Origin: Sphingomonadaceae bacterium
GTDB lineage: Bacteria; Pseudomonadota; Alphaproteobacteria; Sphingomonadales; Sphingomonadaceae
Direction of reading: 5' to 3'
DNA length: 64,000 nucleotides
Assembly: GCA_947476425.1 (NCBI GenBank)
Contig: CANJQJ010000006.1
Span: 20,661 to 84,660, forward strand
Position numbers and translations under genes: made by a program. Below, one piece after another: positions 8,941 through 18,700 of this stretch. A model generated the notes under the pieces. It was given only the letters and a program-made list of their open reading frames with translations, ran no database searches and was not told where the DNA came from. How positions within the stretch are numbered: position 1 is the stretch's first letter; each line of letters starts with the position of its first letter.

Positions 8941-9075
8941 GCGCCATTTTTGTGCCACAGTCGGGCCGGATTTTGAACGCCCATGATCGACTAAACACAT
9001 TTTTGTTCGAACTGGATGGAAGGGCCGCACTAGGTGAACCAAACGCAACGGCCTTTAAAGAGGGAGCAGCTGGCA

Positions 9076-10845
9076 ATGCCCGATGACATTGCACGCCCGA
9101 AAATTATTCCGGCTATCGACGCGGAACTCGTGCCGACGGCAACCATGGACACGCTTGCGCGACGTTTTTCCGATTTCGAAACCCTTGGCGAGGCACTCGA
9201 CTATGCGGCCCAGGGCCAACGCGGCCTTAATTTCCACGATGCCCGCGGCAAGCTTGAGCGCGCCTATCACTTCTCGGAGCTGCGTTCCGACGCGCTCGGC
9301 ATGGCGCGCCGTCTCATCGCGCAGGGCGTCAAGACAGGCGATCGCATCGCTCTGATCGCTGAAACGGGCCCCGACTTCGCCGCGCTCTTCTTCGGGACGG
9401 TCTATGCCGGCGCCTGGCCCGTGCCTCTCCCTCTGCCGACATCCTTCGGCGGACGCGAGACTTACATCGACCAGCTCATCGTCCAGCTCGGCAGCTGCGA
9501 TCCAAAGCTGCTGCTTTATCCCGATGAACTTTCGACCATGACCGAGGCGGCTGCGGCTGCAACCAGCGTCGAAGCGATCTCATGGCAGGCATTTGGCGAA
9601 TTTCCGGTCACAAACGTCGCACTGCCGAAGGCAAGCGGCCAGGATATCGCATATCTTCAATATTCGAGCGGATCGACTCGCTTCCCGCATGGCGTAGCGA
9701 TCACGCACCATGCCTTGCTCAACAATCTCAAGGCGCATGCCTATGGGATGGCGCTGATCGATACCGACCGCTGCGTGAGCTGGCTGCCCTGGTATCATGA
9801 CATGGGCCTGGTCGGCTGCTTCCTGTCCCCGATCGCGAACCAAGTCTCGACCGACTACCTCAAGACCGAGGATTTCGCACGCCGTCCGCTTGCGTGGCTC
9901 GACATGATCAGCCGCAACGAAGGTACGTCGATCAGCTACTCGCCGACCTTCGGCTACGATATCTGTGCGCGACGAATTTCCAGCCAGACCCACGCCAGCG
10001 ACCGATTCGACCTTTCGCGCTGGCGGCTGGCCGGAAACGGTGCCGACATGATCCGGCCGGACGTCATGCAGGCTTTCGTCGATACGTTTGCGGATACCGG
10101 CTTCAAGGCATCCGCTTTCCTGCCGAGCTATGGCCTCGCCGAAGCCACGCTTGCCGTCTCGATCATGCCGCCGGGCGAAGGAATTGTCGTCGAGCTGGTC
10201 GAGGAAACCGAGCTTTCGGGGAGTGACCGCGCAACCGGACGCCCCAAGCGCTATCGTGCGGTCGTCAATTGCGGCAAGCCCGTGCGCGACATGACCATCG
10301 AGGTCCGCGACGAGGATGGCGCAATCCTGCCGGAGAAGTCGATCGGCAAGATCTGGTGCAAGGGCCCGTCGGTGATGGTCGGATATTTCCGCGACGAGGA
10401 GGCGACCGCCGCCTGCATGGTGGATGGCTGGCTCGACACCGGCGACATGGGCTATCTTTCGGACGGCTACATCTACATCGTCGGCCGCGCCAAGGACATG
10501 ATCATCGTCAACGGCAAGAATCACTGGCCGCAGGACATTGAATGGGCCGTCGAACAGCTGCCGGGCTTCAAGGCCGGCGACATCGCGGCCTTTGCCATCA
10601 CGACACCCGGCGGCGAGGAAACACCTGCCGTGCTCGTCCAGTGCCGTACCTCGGATCCCGCCGAGCGCACCCGCCTGCGCAATGAGATACGGGAACGCGT
10701 CCGCTCGATCACCGGCATGCATTGCGTCGTCGAACTGGTTCCGCCCCGCACGTTGCCGCGCACCAGCTCCGGCAAGCTGAGCAGGACGAAGGCGCGCAAT
10801 CTCTATCTGTCGGGCGAGATCCAGCCGTACGACATCGCGGCTTGA
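9076..10845 (+). CDS. Fatty acyl-AMP ligase / long-chain acyl-ACP synthetase-like (FadD-family adenylate-forming enzyme)
   Basis: The 589-residue ANL-superfamily enzyme has the phosphate-binding loop YSSGSTRFPHGV (about residue 197; the usual PKG is PHG), WLPWYHDMGLVG, and the adenylate motif YGLAEATLAV. It also has DTGDMGYLSDGYIYIVGRAKD near residue 455 and the C-terminal catalytic lysine in TSSGKLSRTK. The wording SPTFGYDICARR and WLPWYHDMGLVG is typical of fatty acyl-AMP ligases rather than CoA ligases. Such enzymes activate fatty acids and load an acyl carrier protein. In Caulobacter and sphingomonads a similar protein belongs to the sphingolipid pathway, but no spt, ACP or ketoreductase gene is beside this one. 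The start at 9076 follows AGGGAG; GTG at 9034 is an alternative. Confidence 0.85.
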   Translation: MPDDIARPKIIPAIDAELVPTATMDTLARRFSDFETLGEALDYAAQGQRGLNFHDARGKLERAYHFSELRSDALGMARRLIAQGVKTGDRIALIAETGPDFAALFFGTVYAGAWPVPLPLPTSFGGRETYIDQLIVQLGSCDPKLLLYPDELSTMTEAAAAATSVEAISWQAFGEFPVTNVALPKASGQDIAYLQYSSGSTRFPHGVAITHHALLNNLKAHAYGMALIDTDRCVSWLPWYHDMGLVGCFLSPIANQVSTDYLKTEDFARRPLAWLDMISRNEGTSISYSPTFGYDICARRISSQTHASDRFDLSRWRLAGNGADMIRPDVMQAFVDTFADTGFKASAFLPSYGLAEATLAVSIMPPGEGIVVELVEETELSGSDRATGRPKRYRAVVNCGKPVRDMTIEVRDEDGAILPEKSIGKIWCKGPSVMVGYFRDEEATAACMVDGWLDTGDMGYLSDGYIYIVGRAKDMIIVNGKNHWPQDIEWAVEQLPGFKAGDIAAFAITTPGGEETPAVLVQCRTSDPAERTRLRNEIRERVRSITGMHCVVELVPPRTLPRTSSGKLSRTKARNLYLSGEIQPYDIAA

Positions 10846-10867
10846 GCCGCGGGCGTGCGGGCACCCC

Positions 10868-10896
10868 TTGCACTTCGCTACGCCCGCCGCTAATAG
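10868..10896 (+). promoter_or_regulatory. Predicted sigma70-type promoter of tRNA-Trp
   Basis: TTGCAC (10868-10873) and TAATAG (10891-10896) are separated by 17 bp. The predicted start point falls about 13 bp before the mature tRNA, with GC-rich sequence between. It may also feed secE-nusG. Confidence 0.6.
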
Positions 10897-10915
10897 CCCG
10901 CGTTCTCCGACCCGG

Positions 10916-10991
10916 AGGAGTGTAGCTCAGTTGGTAGAGCATCGGTCTCCAAAACCGAGGGCCGTGGGTTCGAGTCCCTCCACTCCTGCCA
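10916..10991 (+). tRNA. trnW: tRNA-Trp (CCA)
   Basis: A 76-nt cloverleaf. The acceptor stem AGGAGTG pairs with CACTCCT, followed by G discriminator and encoded CCA. The D arm is GCTCAGTTGGTAGAGC, the anticodon loop is CTCCAAAA with CCA anticodon, and the T arm is GTGGGTTCGAGTCCCTC. Its position upstream of secE-nusG is the standard arrangement in alphaproteobacteria. Confidence 0.98.
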
Positions 10992-11119
10992 CCGCAAGGT
11001 GACAGGCTCGAGTTCGGGTTGGAGAAAGAAAGAGGTCCAGGTCACACCGGGCGAACCGGGGCGTGGCTGACGGCCTCTTATTGGCTTTTGTGGCCGATGA
11101 ATTTTGTGGAAGGCAGTTC

Positions 11120-11317
11120 GTGGCGAAGACATCACCCGGCGAGTTCATCCGACAGGTACGCGCGGAGACCAAGAAGGTCACCTGGCCAACCCGTCGCGAA
11201 ACGATGCTGACGGCCATGATGGTAATCATCATGACGGTGATGCTGGGCGTGTTCTTTTTCGGCGTTGACCAGGTCTTCAGCCGGATCGTCCGCGCCCTGC
11301 TTTCGCTGCTGGGCTAA
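11120..11317 (+). CDS. secE: Preprotein translocase subunit SecE
   Basis: A 65-residue single-span SecE of the short alphaproteobacterial type. An amphipathic N-terminal helix has the family signature FIRQVRAETKKVTWPTRRET, and one transmembrane segment follows at about residues 31-59. It stabilises SecY in the inner-membrane protein channel. The start is GTG at 11120 with AAGG six bases upstream; the longer frame from 11063 lacks family similarity. It is followed 30 bp later by nusG. Confidence 0.95.
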   Translation: MAKTSPGEFIRQVRAETKKVTWPTRRETMLTAMMVIIMTVMLGVFFFGVDQVFSRIVRALLSLLG

Positions 11318-11347
11318 AGAGTTTTTGAGAGGGTAGGTCGCCGATCC

Positions 11348-11887
11348 ATGTCGCGCTGGTACATCATCCACGCTTATTCGGGCTTCGAAAACAAGGTTCG
11401 CGATGCGATCCTTTCGGAAGCGACCCGCATGGGTCTCGATCGCCTGGTCGAATCTGTCGACGTTCCGACCGAAAAGGTCACCGAGGTCCGTCGCGGCAAG
11501 AAGATCACTTCGGATCGCAAGTTTTTCCCGGGCTATGTGCTCGCGAAGCTCGAGATGAACGACGACGTCTATCACCTCGTGAAGAACACGCCGAAGGTGA
11601 CTGGCTTCCTCGGATCGTCGGGCAAGCCCCAGCCGATCACGGACGCCGAAGCGGCGCGCATCCTGAATACCAAGGATGAAGCCGCAGCCGCTGCGCCCAA
11701 GCAGAAGCTCAAGGTCGATTACGAGATCGGCGACCAGGTCAAGGTGCTCGACGGTCCGTTCGCGAGCTTCAACGGCCTCGTCGAGGAACTCGATTTCGAC
11801 AAGAACAAGGTCAAGGTTTCGGTGTCGATCTTCGGTCGCGCCACCCCGGTCGAACTCGATTTCGAACAGGTCGAACGGGTCAAATAA
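11348..11887 (+). CDS. nusG: Transcription termination/antitermination protein NusG
   Basis: The 179-residue protein has the NGN domain (MSRWYIIHAYSGFENKVRD, later GYVLAKLEM) that binds the RNA polymerase clamp. The C-terminal KOW domain (GDQVKVLDGPFASFNGLVEE, VSVSIFGRATPVELDFEQVE) contacts Rho or ribosomal protein S10. NusG increases elongation rate and couples transcription to translation. It is located between secE and the rplK operon, as usual. Confidence 0.98.
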   Translation: MSRWYIIHAYSGFENKVRDAILSEATRMGLDRLVESVDVPTEKVTEVRRGKKITSDRKFFPGYVLAKLEMNDDVYHLVKNTPKVTGFLGSSGKPQPITDAEAARILNTKDEAAAAAPKQKLKVDYEIGDQVKVLDGPFASFNGLVEELDFDKNKVKVSVSIFGRATPVELDFEQVERVK

Positions 11888-11995
11888 TTTTCGACGCAAG
11901 TCGAGAATGCTGCGGGAGGCTTCGAGCCGCTTGAACCGCTAAACTTGAACAGGGCAAAGCGCCGTTGCGCCCAGCCCCACTAGAGAGTGAGAAAT

Positions 11996-12427
11996 ATGGC
12001 AAAGAAGATTACCGGCTATATCAAGCTGCAGGTGCCAGCCGGCGCCGCCAATCCATCCCCGCCGATCGGGCCCGCGCTCGGTCAGCGTGGCGTCAACATC
12101 ATGGAGTTCTGCAAGGCGTTCAACGCGCAGACCCAGGATCTTGAAAAGGCGATGCCGATCCCGACCGTAATCACGGTCTATGCGGATCGCAGCTTCTCCT
12201 TCGTCACCAAGACCCCGCCAGCGAGCTTCCTGCTCAAGAAGGCGGCTGGCCTGAAGGCCGGTTCCAAGGAGCCGAGCAAGATTTCGGCTGGCACGATCAA
12301 GCGGTCGCAGGTCGCTGAAATCGCCCAGACGAAGATGAAGGATCTCAACGCCAACGACATCGAGGCGGCGACCCGCATCATCGAAGGCTCCGCCCGCGCA
12401 ATGGGCCTCGAAGTGGTGGAGGGCTGA
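11996..12427 (+). CDS. rplK: 50S ribosomal protein L11
   Basis: The 143-residue L11 begins [20 protein letters not shown] and has the Pro-rich [22 protein letters not shown] motif, plus the C-terminal rRNA-binding domain ([20 protein letters not shown]). It forms the GTPase-associated centre with 23S rRNA. The start at 11996 has GAGAGTGAG upstream. Four bases separate it from rplA, indicating one transcript. Confidence 0.98.
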   Translation: MAKKITGYIKLQVPAGAANPSPPIGPALGQRGVNIMEFCKAFNAQTQDLEKAMPIPTVITVYADRSFSFVTKTPPASFLLKKAAGLKAGSKEPSKISAGTIKRSQVAEIAQTKMKDLNANDIEAATRIIEGSARAMGLEVVEG

Positions 12428-12431
12428 TATC

Positions 12432-13127
12432 ATGGCAAAGCTAACCAAGAAGGCGAAAGTCCTGGCCGCGATCGATCGCGAAAAGCTTCACGGCGTCAAC
12501 GAGGCGATCGCGCTGGCCAAGGCCAATGCAACCTCGAAGTTCGACGAAACCATCGAGATCGCGCTGAACCTGGGCGTCGATCCTCGCCACGCCGACCAGA
12601 TGGTCCGTGGCGTCGTCACCCTGCCCAAGGGCACCGGCAAGACCGTCCGAGTCGGCGTGTTCGCACGCGGCGCCAAGGCTGAAGAAGCCACGGCCGCGGG
12701 TGCTGACGTCGTCGGCGCAGAGGACCTGCTCGAGATCGTCCAGGGCGGCAAGATCGAATTCGATCGCTGCATCGCGACCCCGGACATGATGGGCCTCGTC
12801 GGCCGCCTCGGCAAGGTTCTCGGCCCCAAGGGCCTGATGCCTAACCCGAAGCTCGGCACCGTGACCATGAACGTCGGTGAAGCCGTCAAGGCAGCCAAGG
12901 GCGGCCAGGTCGAGTTCCGCGTCGAGAAGGCCGGGATCATCCATAGCGGCATCGGCAAGGCAAGCTTCCCAGCCGACGATCTTCGCGCCAATTTCGACGC
13001 GTTCGTCGATGCGATCCTCAAGGCGAAGCCGACCGGCGCCAAGGGCAAGTATCTCCGCAAGGTGGCTGTCAGCTCGACGATGGGCGCAGGCATCAAGGTA
13101 GACGTGGCCGAAGTTTCGGCTTCGTAA
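12432..13127 (+). CDS. rplA: 50S ribosomal protein L1
   Basis: The 231-residue L1 contains the diagnostic segments [40 protein letters not shown] and [17 protein letters not shown]1 binds 23S rRNA at the mobile L1 stalk next to the E site. In many bacteria it also represses its own rplK-rplA mRNA, but no clear mimic of its binding site was identified here. Confidence 0.98.
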   Translation: MAKLTKKAKVLAAIDREKLHGVNEAIALAKANATSKFDETIEIALNLGVDPRHADQMVRGVVTLPKGTGKTVRVGVFARGAKAEEATAAGADVVGAEDLLEIVQGGKIEFDRCIATPDMMGLVGRLGKVLGPKGLMPNPKLGTVTMNVGEAVKAAKGGQVEFRVEKAGIIHSGIGKASFPADDLRANFDAFVDAILKAKPTGAKGKYLRKVAVSSTMGAGIKVDVAEVSAS

Positions 13128-13136
13128 TCGAGATTA

Positions 13137-13380
13137 GCCGGGGCGGGTCCGCCCTCCCCGGCCAGTACCGTCCGAGACAGCAGGTGAAGGGAATTTGCCC
13201 TTCTTAATCTCCTGCCAAGACGGGGAAAGTTTTTACCGGCTGCCGCAAGGACGCCGGGTCTGCCAACGGATGCGTATCCGTGATGCCAGGCGACTTACCC
13301 CTCGGACAGGTTCGATGCGGCGTATCAGCATCGAGCCGCCCCCCGCCGGATGTTCCGTCGGGGAAACGAAGGAGTAAGGC
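13137..13380 (+). promoter_or_regulatory. Structured rplJ leader (putative L10-binding autoregulatory region)
   Basis: The 253-bp gap between rplA and rplJ is densely structured. GCCGGGG...CCCCGGC forms a hairpin at about 13137-13163. GCAGGTGAAGGG pairs with CCCTTC...CCTGC between 13180 and 13215. ACGGAT/ATCCGT forms a short stem near 13267-13282. In Proteobacteria this interval holds the site where the L10-L7/L12 complex binds and represses translation. I infer the same here from position, size and stems. The first hairpin has no U run and may be an mRNA processing or pause site. Confidence 0.6.
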
Positions 13381-13896
13381 ATGGATAGAGCTCAAAAAAG
13401 AGAGTTCGTCGCCGCGCTGAACCGCACCTTCACCGAGACCAGCGTGGTGGTTGTCACCCGCAATCTCGGCATGACCGTCGCGCAGTCTACTGCGTTGCGG
13501 GTGAAGATGCGTGACGCTGGCGCGAGCTACAAAGTGTCCAAGAACCGCCTTGTCCGTATTGCGATCGAGGGCACGCCCTACGTCGGTATCAGCGCCATGC
13601 TGACCGGCCCGACGGCACTTTCGACCTCTATCGACCCAGTCGCGGCCGCCAAGGTCGTCGTCGAGTTCGCGAAGACCAACGACAAGTTGGAAATCGTGGG
13701 CGGGTCGATGGGCGATGTCGTCCTCGACGTCAATGCAGTGAAGGCGCTCGCAGAGCTGCCTTCGCTCGATGAACTGCGCGCCAAGATCGTGGGCCTCATT
13801 CAGGCGCCCGCGACCAAGATCGTCCAGATCATCCAGGCACCGGCAGGACAGCTTGCCCGCGTTTTCGGGGCCTATGCGGCCAAGGAAGACGCCTGA
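13381..13896 (+). CDS. rplJ: 50S ribosomal protein L10
   Basis: The 171-residue L10 has the N-terminal rRNA-binding domain ([34 protein letters not shown]) and the C-terminal helix that anchors L7/L12 dimers. L10 is the base of the ribosomal stalk and, with L7/L12, is the usual translational repressor of this operon. The start has GAAGGAG at good spacing after the structured leader. Confidence 0.98.
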   Translation: MDRAQKREFVAALNRTFTETSVVVVTRNLGMTVAQSTALRVKMRDAGASYKVSKNRLVRIAIEGTPYVGISAMLTGPTALSTSIDPVAAAKVVVEFAKTNDKLEIVGGSMGDVVLDVNAVKALAELPSLDELRAKIVGLIQAPATKIVQIIQAPAGQLARVFGAYAAKEDA

Positions 13897-13953
13897 ACAT
13901 CATCGCTACGCAATTGAAACTTGATGGGGCGATGGCCCCGATGGAGACTTAAA

Positions 13954-14322
13954 ATGGCTGACCTTAACAAGATTGTTGACGACCTTTCGGCTCTGACCGT
14001 TCTCGAAGCTGCGGAGCTCTCGAAGCTCCTCGAAGAGAAGTGGGGCGTTTCGGCCGCCGCTGCCGTCGCCGTTGCGGCGCCTGCCGCTGCCGGCCCGGTT
14101 GCTGAAGAGAAGACCGAATTCGACGTCATCCTCACCGGCGACGGTGGCAAGAAGATCAACGTGATCAAGGAAGTCCGCGCCCTCACCGGTCTCGGCCTGA
14201 CCGAAGCCAAGACGCTCGTTGAATCGGCTCCAAAGGCCGTCAAGGAAGGCGTCAACAAGGAAGAGGCCGAAAAGGTCAAGAAGCAGCTCGAAGACGCCGG
14301 CGCGACCGTCGAACTCAAGTAA
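13954..14322 (+). CDS. rplL: 50S ribosomal protein L7/L12
   Basis: The 122-residue protein has the N-terminal dimerisation helix ([19 protein letters not shown]), an Ala/Val/Pro hinge ([15 protein letters not shown]) and the conserved C-terminal domain ([37 protein letters not shown]) that recruits translational GTPases. I used the ATG at 13954; the frame extension to 13921 lacks similarity. A terminator follows the gene. Confidence 0.98.
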   Translation: MADLNKIVDDLSALTVLEAAELSKLLEEKWGVSAAAAVAVAAPAAAGPVAEEKTEFDVILTGDGGKKINVIKEVRALTGLGLTEAKTLVESAPKAVKEGVNKEEAEKVKKQLEDAGATVELK

Positions 14323-14357
14323 GCTTCTCGCCCGCAAGGGCGGAACTTCACGATCGA

Positions 14358-14390
14358 AAGGGGCGGCTCCGCAAGGGGTCGCCCTTTTTT
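14358..14390 (+). terminator. Rho-independent terminator after rplL
   Basis: GGGCG (14361-14365) pairs with CGCCC (14380-14384) around a CTCCGCAAGG-containing loop, flanked by A-rich sequence 5' and six T 3'. It would end the rplJL transcript before the inserted cupin gene. Confidence 0.75.
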
Positions 14391-14449
14391 GTCGGAGGAC
14401 ATGCGGAAAGCCATAGTTCGCGCATCTAGGGGTAAGCCCGGAGGCCCGC

Positions 14450-14824
14450 ATGACCGACATCACCGATCGCTACGACATCGCCACGACAGAAATCCTGTTC
14501 AGCAGCGCTGAGGAGATCGACATCTCGGCAATCGCACGCGCCCACATGCCGTGGTGGAATCGCACGCTGTGCGCGGTGAATGATACATGGGTGCGGCTGG
14601 CGGTGATGGATGGCGACTTCCACTGGCATAAGCATGACGACACGGACGAGTTTTTCCTCATCCTTGAGGGCCATCTCGATCTCGAGCTGGAAGACCGCAC
14701 GATCAGCCTCGATCCGGGCCAGGCCTTCACCGTTCCTAAAGGCGTAATGCACCTACCCCATGCGCGCGGCCGTACGGTCGCGCTGATGATCGAAAAGGAA
14801 GGCGTGATTCCGACCGGCGATTGA
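14450..14824 (+). CDS. Cupin domain protein
   Basis: The 124-residue single-domain cupin has motif 1 as GDFHWHKHDDTDEFFLILEG (two His of the HxH metal site plus Glu) and motif 2 as PGQAFTVPKGVMHLPHA (third His). This predicts a small beta-barrel that binds one divalent metal. GGAGG lies 5 nt before the start. It may be an enzyme or a sensor of a small molecule. The gene sits between rplL and rpoB, with a putative 2OG oxygenase directly after it, and the two could form a unit. Function unknown. Confidence 0.85.
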   Translation: MTDITDRYDIATTEILFSSAEEIDISAIARAHMPWWNRTLCAVNDTWVRLAVMDGDFHWHKHDDTDEFFLILEGHLDLELEDRTISLDPGQAFTVPKGVMHLPHARGRTVALMIEKEGVIPTGD

Positions 14825-14855
14825 CGATTCCGGGGGGATGTGCTGGGGCAAAGCC

Positions 14856-15458
14856 ATGCCTATCCGCACCCTTTTCGCCACGCCATTCTACGAGGACTCG
14901 ATCGCCGATCCGGCCTTGCTCGCTGAACTCGAGCATAGCTGCCGGACGCTCGCACAGGACGACCGGGCTGGGCGGAACTGGTGCAAGGAGAACGCCTACC
15001 CGGGCTATACGAGCTACGCCTCGCTCAACGACCTGCCGATGCGCGATCCGGTGTTTGCCGCGCTTCAGCGGAAGATCGATGCGCATGTGAAGCGTTTCGC
15101 CGAGGCGGCGTTCCTCGATCTTGGCGGCCGCAAGCTCAAGCAGGACAGCCTGTGGGTGAATGTCCTCAAGCCCGGCGGCACGCATAGCGGCCATATCCAT
15201 CCGCACAGCATCGTTTCCGGGACCTTCTACGTCACCGTGCCCGAGGGCGCCGGGCGGCTCAAGCTTGAGGATCCGCGGCTTCCGCTGATGATGGCGGCGC
15301 CGCCGCGCAGCGACGATGCGCCCGAGGAAGTGCGGCCCTTCATCTATGCGCAGCCTGCGCCGGGGATGATCTTCCTGTGGGAGAGCTGGCTTCGCCACGA
15401 AGTGCAGGCGGGCAAGGCGAAGAGCGAACGGATCAGCATCAGCTTCAACTATCGGTGA
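14856..15458 (+). CDS. 2OG-Fe(II) oxygenase family protein (TIGR02466/2OG-FeII_Oxy_5-like)
   Basis: The 200-residue protein begins MPIRTLFATPFYED, like the family of putative 2-oxoglutarate/Fe(II) dioxygenases. The likely iron ligands are in SGHIHPHSIVSGTFYV, and a distal His occurs in MIFLWESWLRHEVQ. A basic residue in the C-terminal strand (SERISISFNYR) could hold 2-oxoglutarate. The start is ATG 14856 by family similarity; ATG at 14838 is possible. Substrate is unknown. Related enzymes hydroxylate protein or small-molecule targets, and its place beside ribosomal and RNA polymerase genes makes a translation-machinery substrate worth asking about, but this is only inference. Confidence 0.8.
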   Translation: MPIRTLFATPFYEDSIADPALLAELEHSCRTLAQDDRAGRNWCKENAYPGYTSYASLNDLPMRDPVFAALQRKIDAHVKRFAEAAFLDLGGRKLKQDSLWVNVLKPGGTHSGHIHPHSIVSGTFYVTVPEGAGRLKLEDPRLPLMMAAPPRSDDAPEEVRPFIYAQPAPGMIFLWESWLRHEVQAGKAKSERISISFNYR

Positions 15459-15507
15459 GCCAAAAGCCTTTCGCGAAGAGGGAAATGATTCGACATCGCC
15501 ACTCCCC

Positions 15508-15536
15508 TTGACCCCGCCCCTACCCCTCCTTATATG
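15508..15536 (+). promoter_or_regulatory. Predicted rpoBC promoter
   Basis: TTGACC (15508-15513) and TATATG (15531-15536) are separated by exactly 17 bp in a gap between the oxygenase stop and rpoB. It is one of the best sigma70-type matches in the window. The predicted leader is about 165 nt long and contains no gene I recognise. Confidence 0.7.
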
Positions 15537-15709
15537 CAACCCTCCACCACAGCTTTTCGGGAAATGATGCGCCGTCGCGCAGTGCATCGGACGAATGGGA
15601 AGGCTGGGGATCAGACGCTGAAAGCTGCAGTTTCCGGAATACGGAGATTCGCGGCTTTTTGCGTTTGTGCGTGCCCATGAATGGCGAATCGAAGGCGAGA
15701 AAAATCCAA

Positions 15710-18700
15710 ATGGCAACCAATCCAGTCTCGGCCCATCAGAACCGGACCCCAAAAAAGCGCATTCGCAAGGTTTTCGGCGACATCCACGAAGTGGTGCAGA
15801 TGCCGAACCTGATCGAGGTTCAGCGCGAAAGCTATGAACAGTTCCTGCGTTCGCGTCCCGCCGAGGGCTATGTCTCGGGCCTGGAGAAGACGCTTCGCTC
15901 GGTATTCCCGATTCGCGACTTCGCCGGCACCGCCGAGCTCGATTTCGTCCATTACGAGCTGGAAGATCCCAAATACGACACCGAGGAATGCCGCCAGCGC
16001 GGCATGACCTATGCGGCGCCGATGCGCGTGACGCTTCGTCTCATCGTGTTCGAAGTCGATCCCGATACAGAGACCCGCTCGGTCCTCGATATCAAGGAGC
16101 AGGACGTCTACATGGGCGACATGCCCCTGATGACGGGCAACGGCACCTTCATCGTAAACGGCACGGAGCGTGTCATCGTCTCGCAGATGCACCGTTCGCC
16201 TGGTGTGCTGTTCGATCATGATCGCGGCAAGACGCACTCGTCGGGCAAGTATCTTTTCGCCGCCCGCGTAATTCCTTACCGTGGTTCGTGGCTCGATTTC
16301 GAGTTCGATGCCAAGGACATCGTCAACGTCCGCATCGATCGCAAGCGCAAGCTGCCGGTCACGACGCTGCTCTATGCCCTCGGCCTGAACGGCGAGGACA
16401 TCCTCAACCATTTCTACAAGACCGCCGTCTACGAGCGCGCCACCAATGGCTGGCGCGTGCCTTATGTCGCTGAAAACTGGCGCCAGTCGAAGCCGAGCTT
16501 CGATGTCGTCAACGGCGACACCGGCGAGGTCGTGTTCCCGGCCGGCCAGAAGATCAGCCCCCGCGCCGCCAACAAGGCCGGCAAGGACGGCCTGACGATG
16601 CTGCTGATCCCGACCGAGGAAATCTTCGGCCGCTATTCGGCATTCGACCTGATCGACGAATCGACGGGCCGCATCTTCATCGAGGCTGGCGACGAGGTCA
16701 CCCCGGAGAATCTCGAACAGCTCGACAAGGCAGGCATCGACCGGCTCGAACTGCTCGACATCGACTATGTCTCGACCGGTCCCTGGATCCGCAACACGCT
16801 CAACGCCGACAAGGTCGAGGATCGCGATCACGCGCTCTCCGAGATCTATCGCGTCATGCGTCCTGGCGAACCACCGACGAAGGAAACCGCCGAAGCGCTG
16901 TTCGCGGGCCTGTTCTTCGATCCCGAGCGCTATGACCTCTCGGCCGTCGGCCGCGTGAAGCTCAACATGCGCCTCGAACTCGACGTCGAGGACACCGTCA
17001 CGACGCTTCGCACCGAGGACATCCTCGAGGTGGTCCGCACGCTGGTCAACCTCAAGGACGGCAAGGGCGAAATCGACGACATCGACAATCTCGGCAACCG
17101 CCGCGTGCGTTCCGTCGGCGAATTGCTTGAGAACCAGTATCGCGTCGGCCTGCTCCGCATGGAGCGCGCCGTGAAGGAGCGGATGAGCTCGGTCGACGTG
17201 TCGACTGTGATGCCGAACGACCTGATCAACGCAAAGCCCGCAGTCGCTGCGGTCCGCGAGTTCTTCGGTTCGTCGCAGCTGTCGCAGTTCATGGATCAGA
17301 CCAATCCGCTCTCCGAAGTGACGCACAAGCGTCGCGTTTCGGCGCTCGGGCCAGGCGGCCTCACGCGTGAGCGTGCTGGCTTCGAAGTCCGCGACGTTCA
17401 TCCCACCCATTATGGCCGCATCTGCCCGATTGAAACGCCGGAAGGCCCGAACATCGGCCTGATCAACTCGCTGGCGTCGTTCAGCCGGGTCAACAAGTAC
17501 GGCTTCATCGAAACCCCGTACCGCAAGGTCATCGACCACAAGGTCACGCAGGACGTCGTCTATCTCTCCGCGATGGAAGAGGCGAAGCACACGATCGCGC
17601 AGGCCAACGCCGACATCGCGACCGACGGCACCTTCACCGAGGAACTGATTTCCGCACGTGAAGCCGGCGAATTCCTGATGGCACCGCGCGATCACATCAC
17701 GCTGATGGACGTCAGCCCCAAGCAGCTCGTCTCGGTTGCGGCATCGCTCATTCCATTCCTGGAAAACGATGACGCCAACCGCGCGCTGATGGGCTCGAAC
17801 ATGCAGCGCCAGGCGGTTCCGCTCGTCCGTGCAGAGGCTCCGTTCGTGGGCACCGGCATGGAAGAGACGGTTGCGCGTGACTCCGGCGCGGCCATCGCGG
17901 CCAAGCGTTCGGGCATCGTCGACCAGGTCGATGCGACCCGTATCGTCATCCGCGCGACCGGCGATGTCGGAGCCGGCCAGTCCGGAGTCGATATCTACAC
18001 GCTGATGAAGTTCCAGCGTTCCAACCAGAACACCTGCATCAACCAGCGTCCGCTGGTGAAGGTCGGCGAAATCATCAACGGCGGCGACGTGATCGCCGAC
18101 GGTCCGTCGACCGAGCTTGGCGAACTGGCCCTTGGCCGCAACGTGCTCGTCGCGTTCATGCCGTGGAATGGCTACAACTACGAGGATTCGATCCTCATCT
18201 CCGAACGCATCGTGAAGGACGACGTCTTCACCTCGATCCACATCGAGGAATTCGAAGTCATGGCGCGCGATACAAAGCTCGGGCCTGAAGACATCACCCG
18301 CGACATCCCCAATGTCGGCGAGGAAGCACTTCGCAACCTCGACGAAGCTGGCATCGTCTACATCGGCGCCGAAGTGGAGCCGGGCGACATCCTGTGCGGC
18401 AAGATCACGCCGAAGGGCGAAAGCCCGATGACGCCGGAGGAAAAGCTCCTCCGCGCCATCTTCGGTGAGAAGGCTTCGGACGTACGCGATACTTCGCTCC
18501 GCCTGCCGCCGGGCGTTGCCGGTACCGTCGTCGAAGTGCGCGTGTTCAACCGCCACGGCATCGACAAGGACGAGCGCGCGATGGCAATCGAGCGCGAGGA
18601 AATCGACCGCCTGACGAAGGATCGCGAGGACGAGCGTTCGATCCTCAACCGTGCGACCTTCAACCGTCTTCGCGAGTTGCTCCTGGGTCATGTCGCGACC

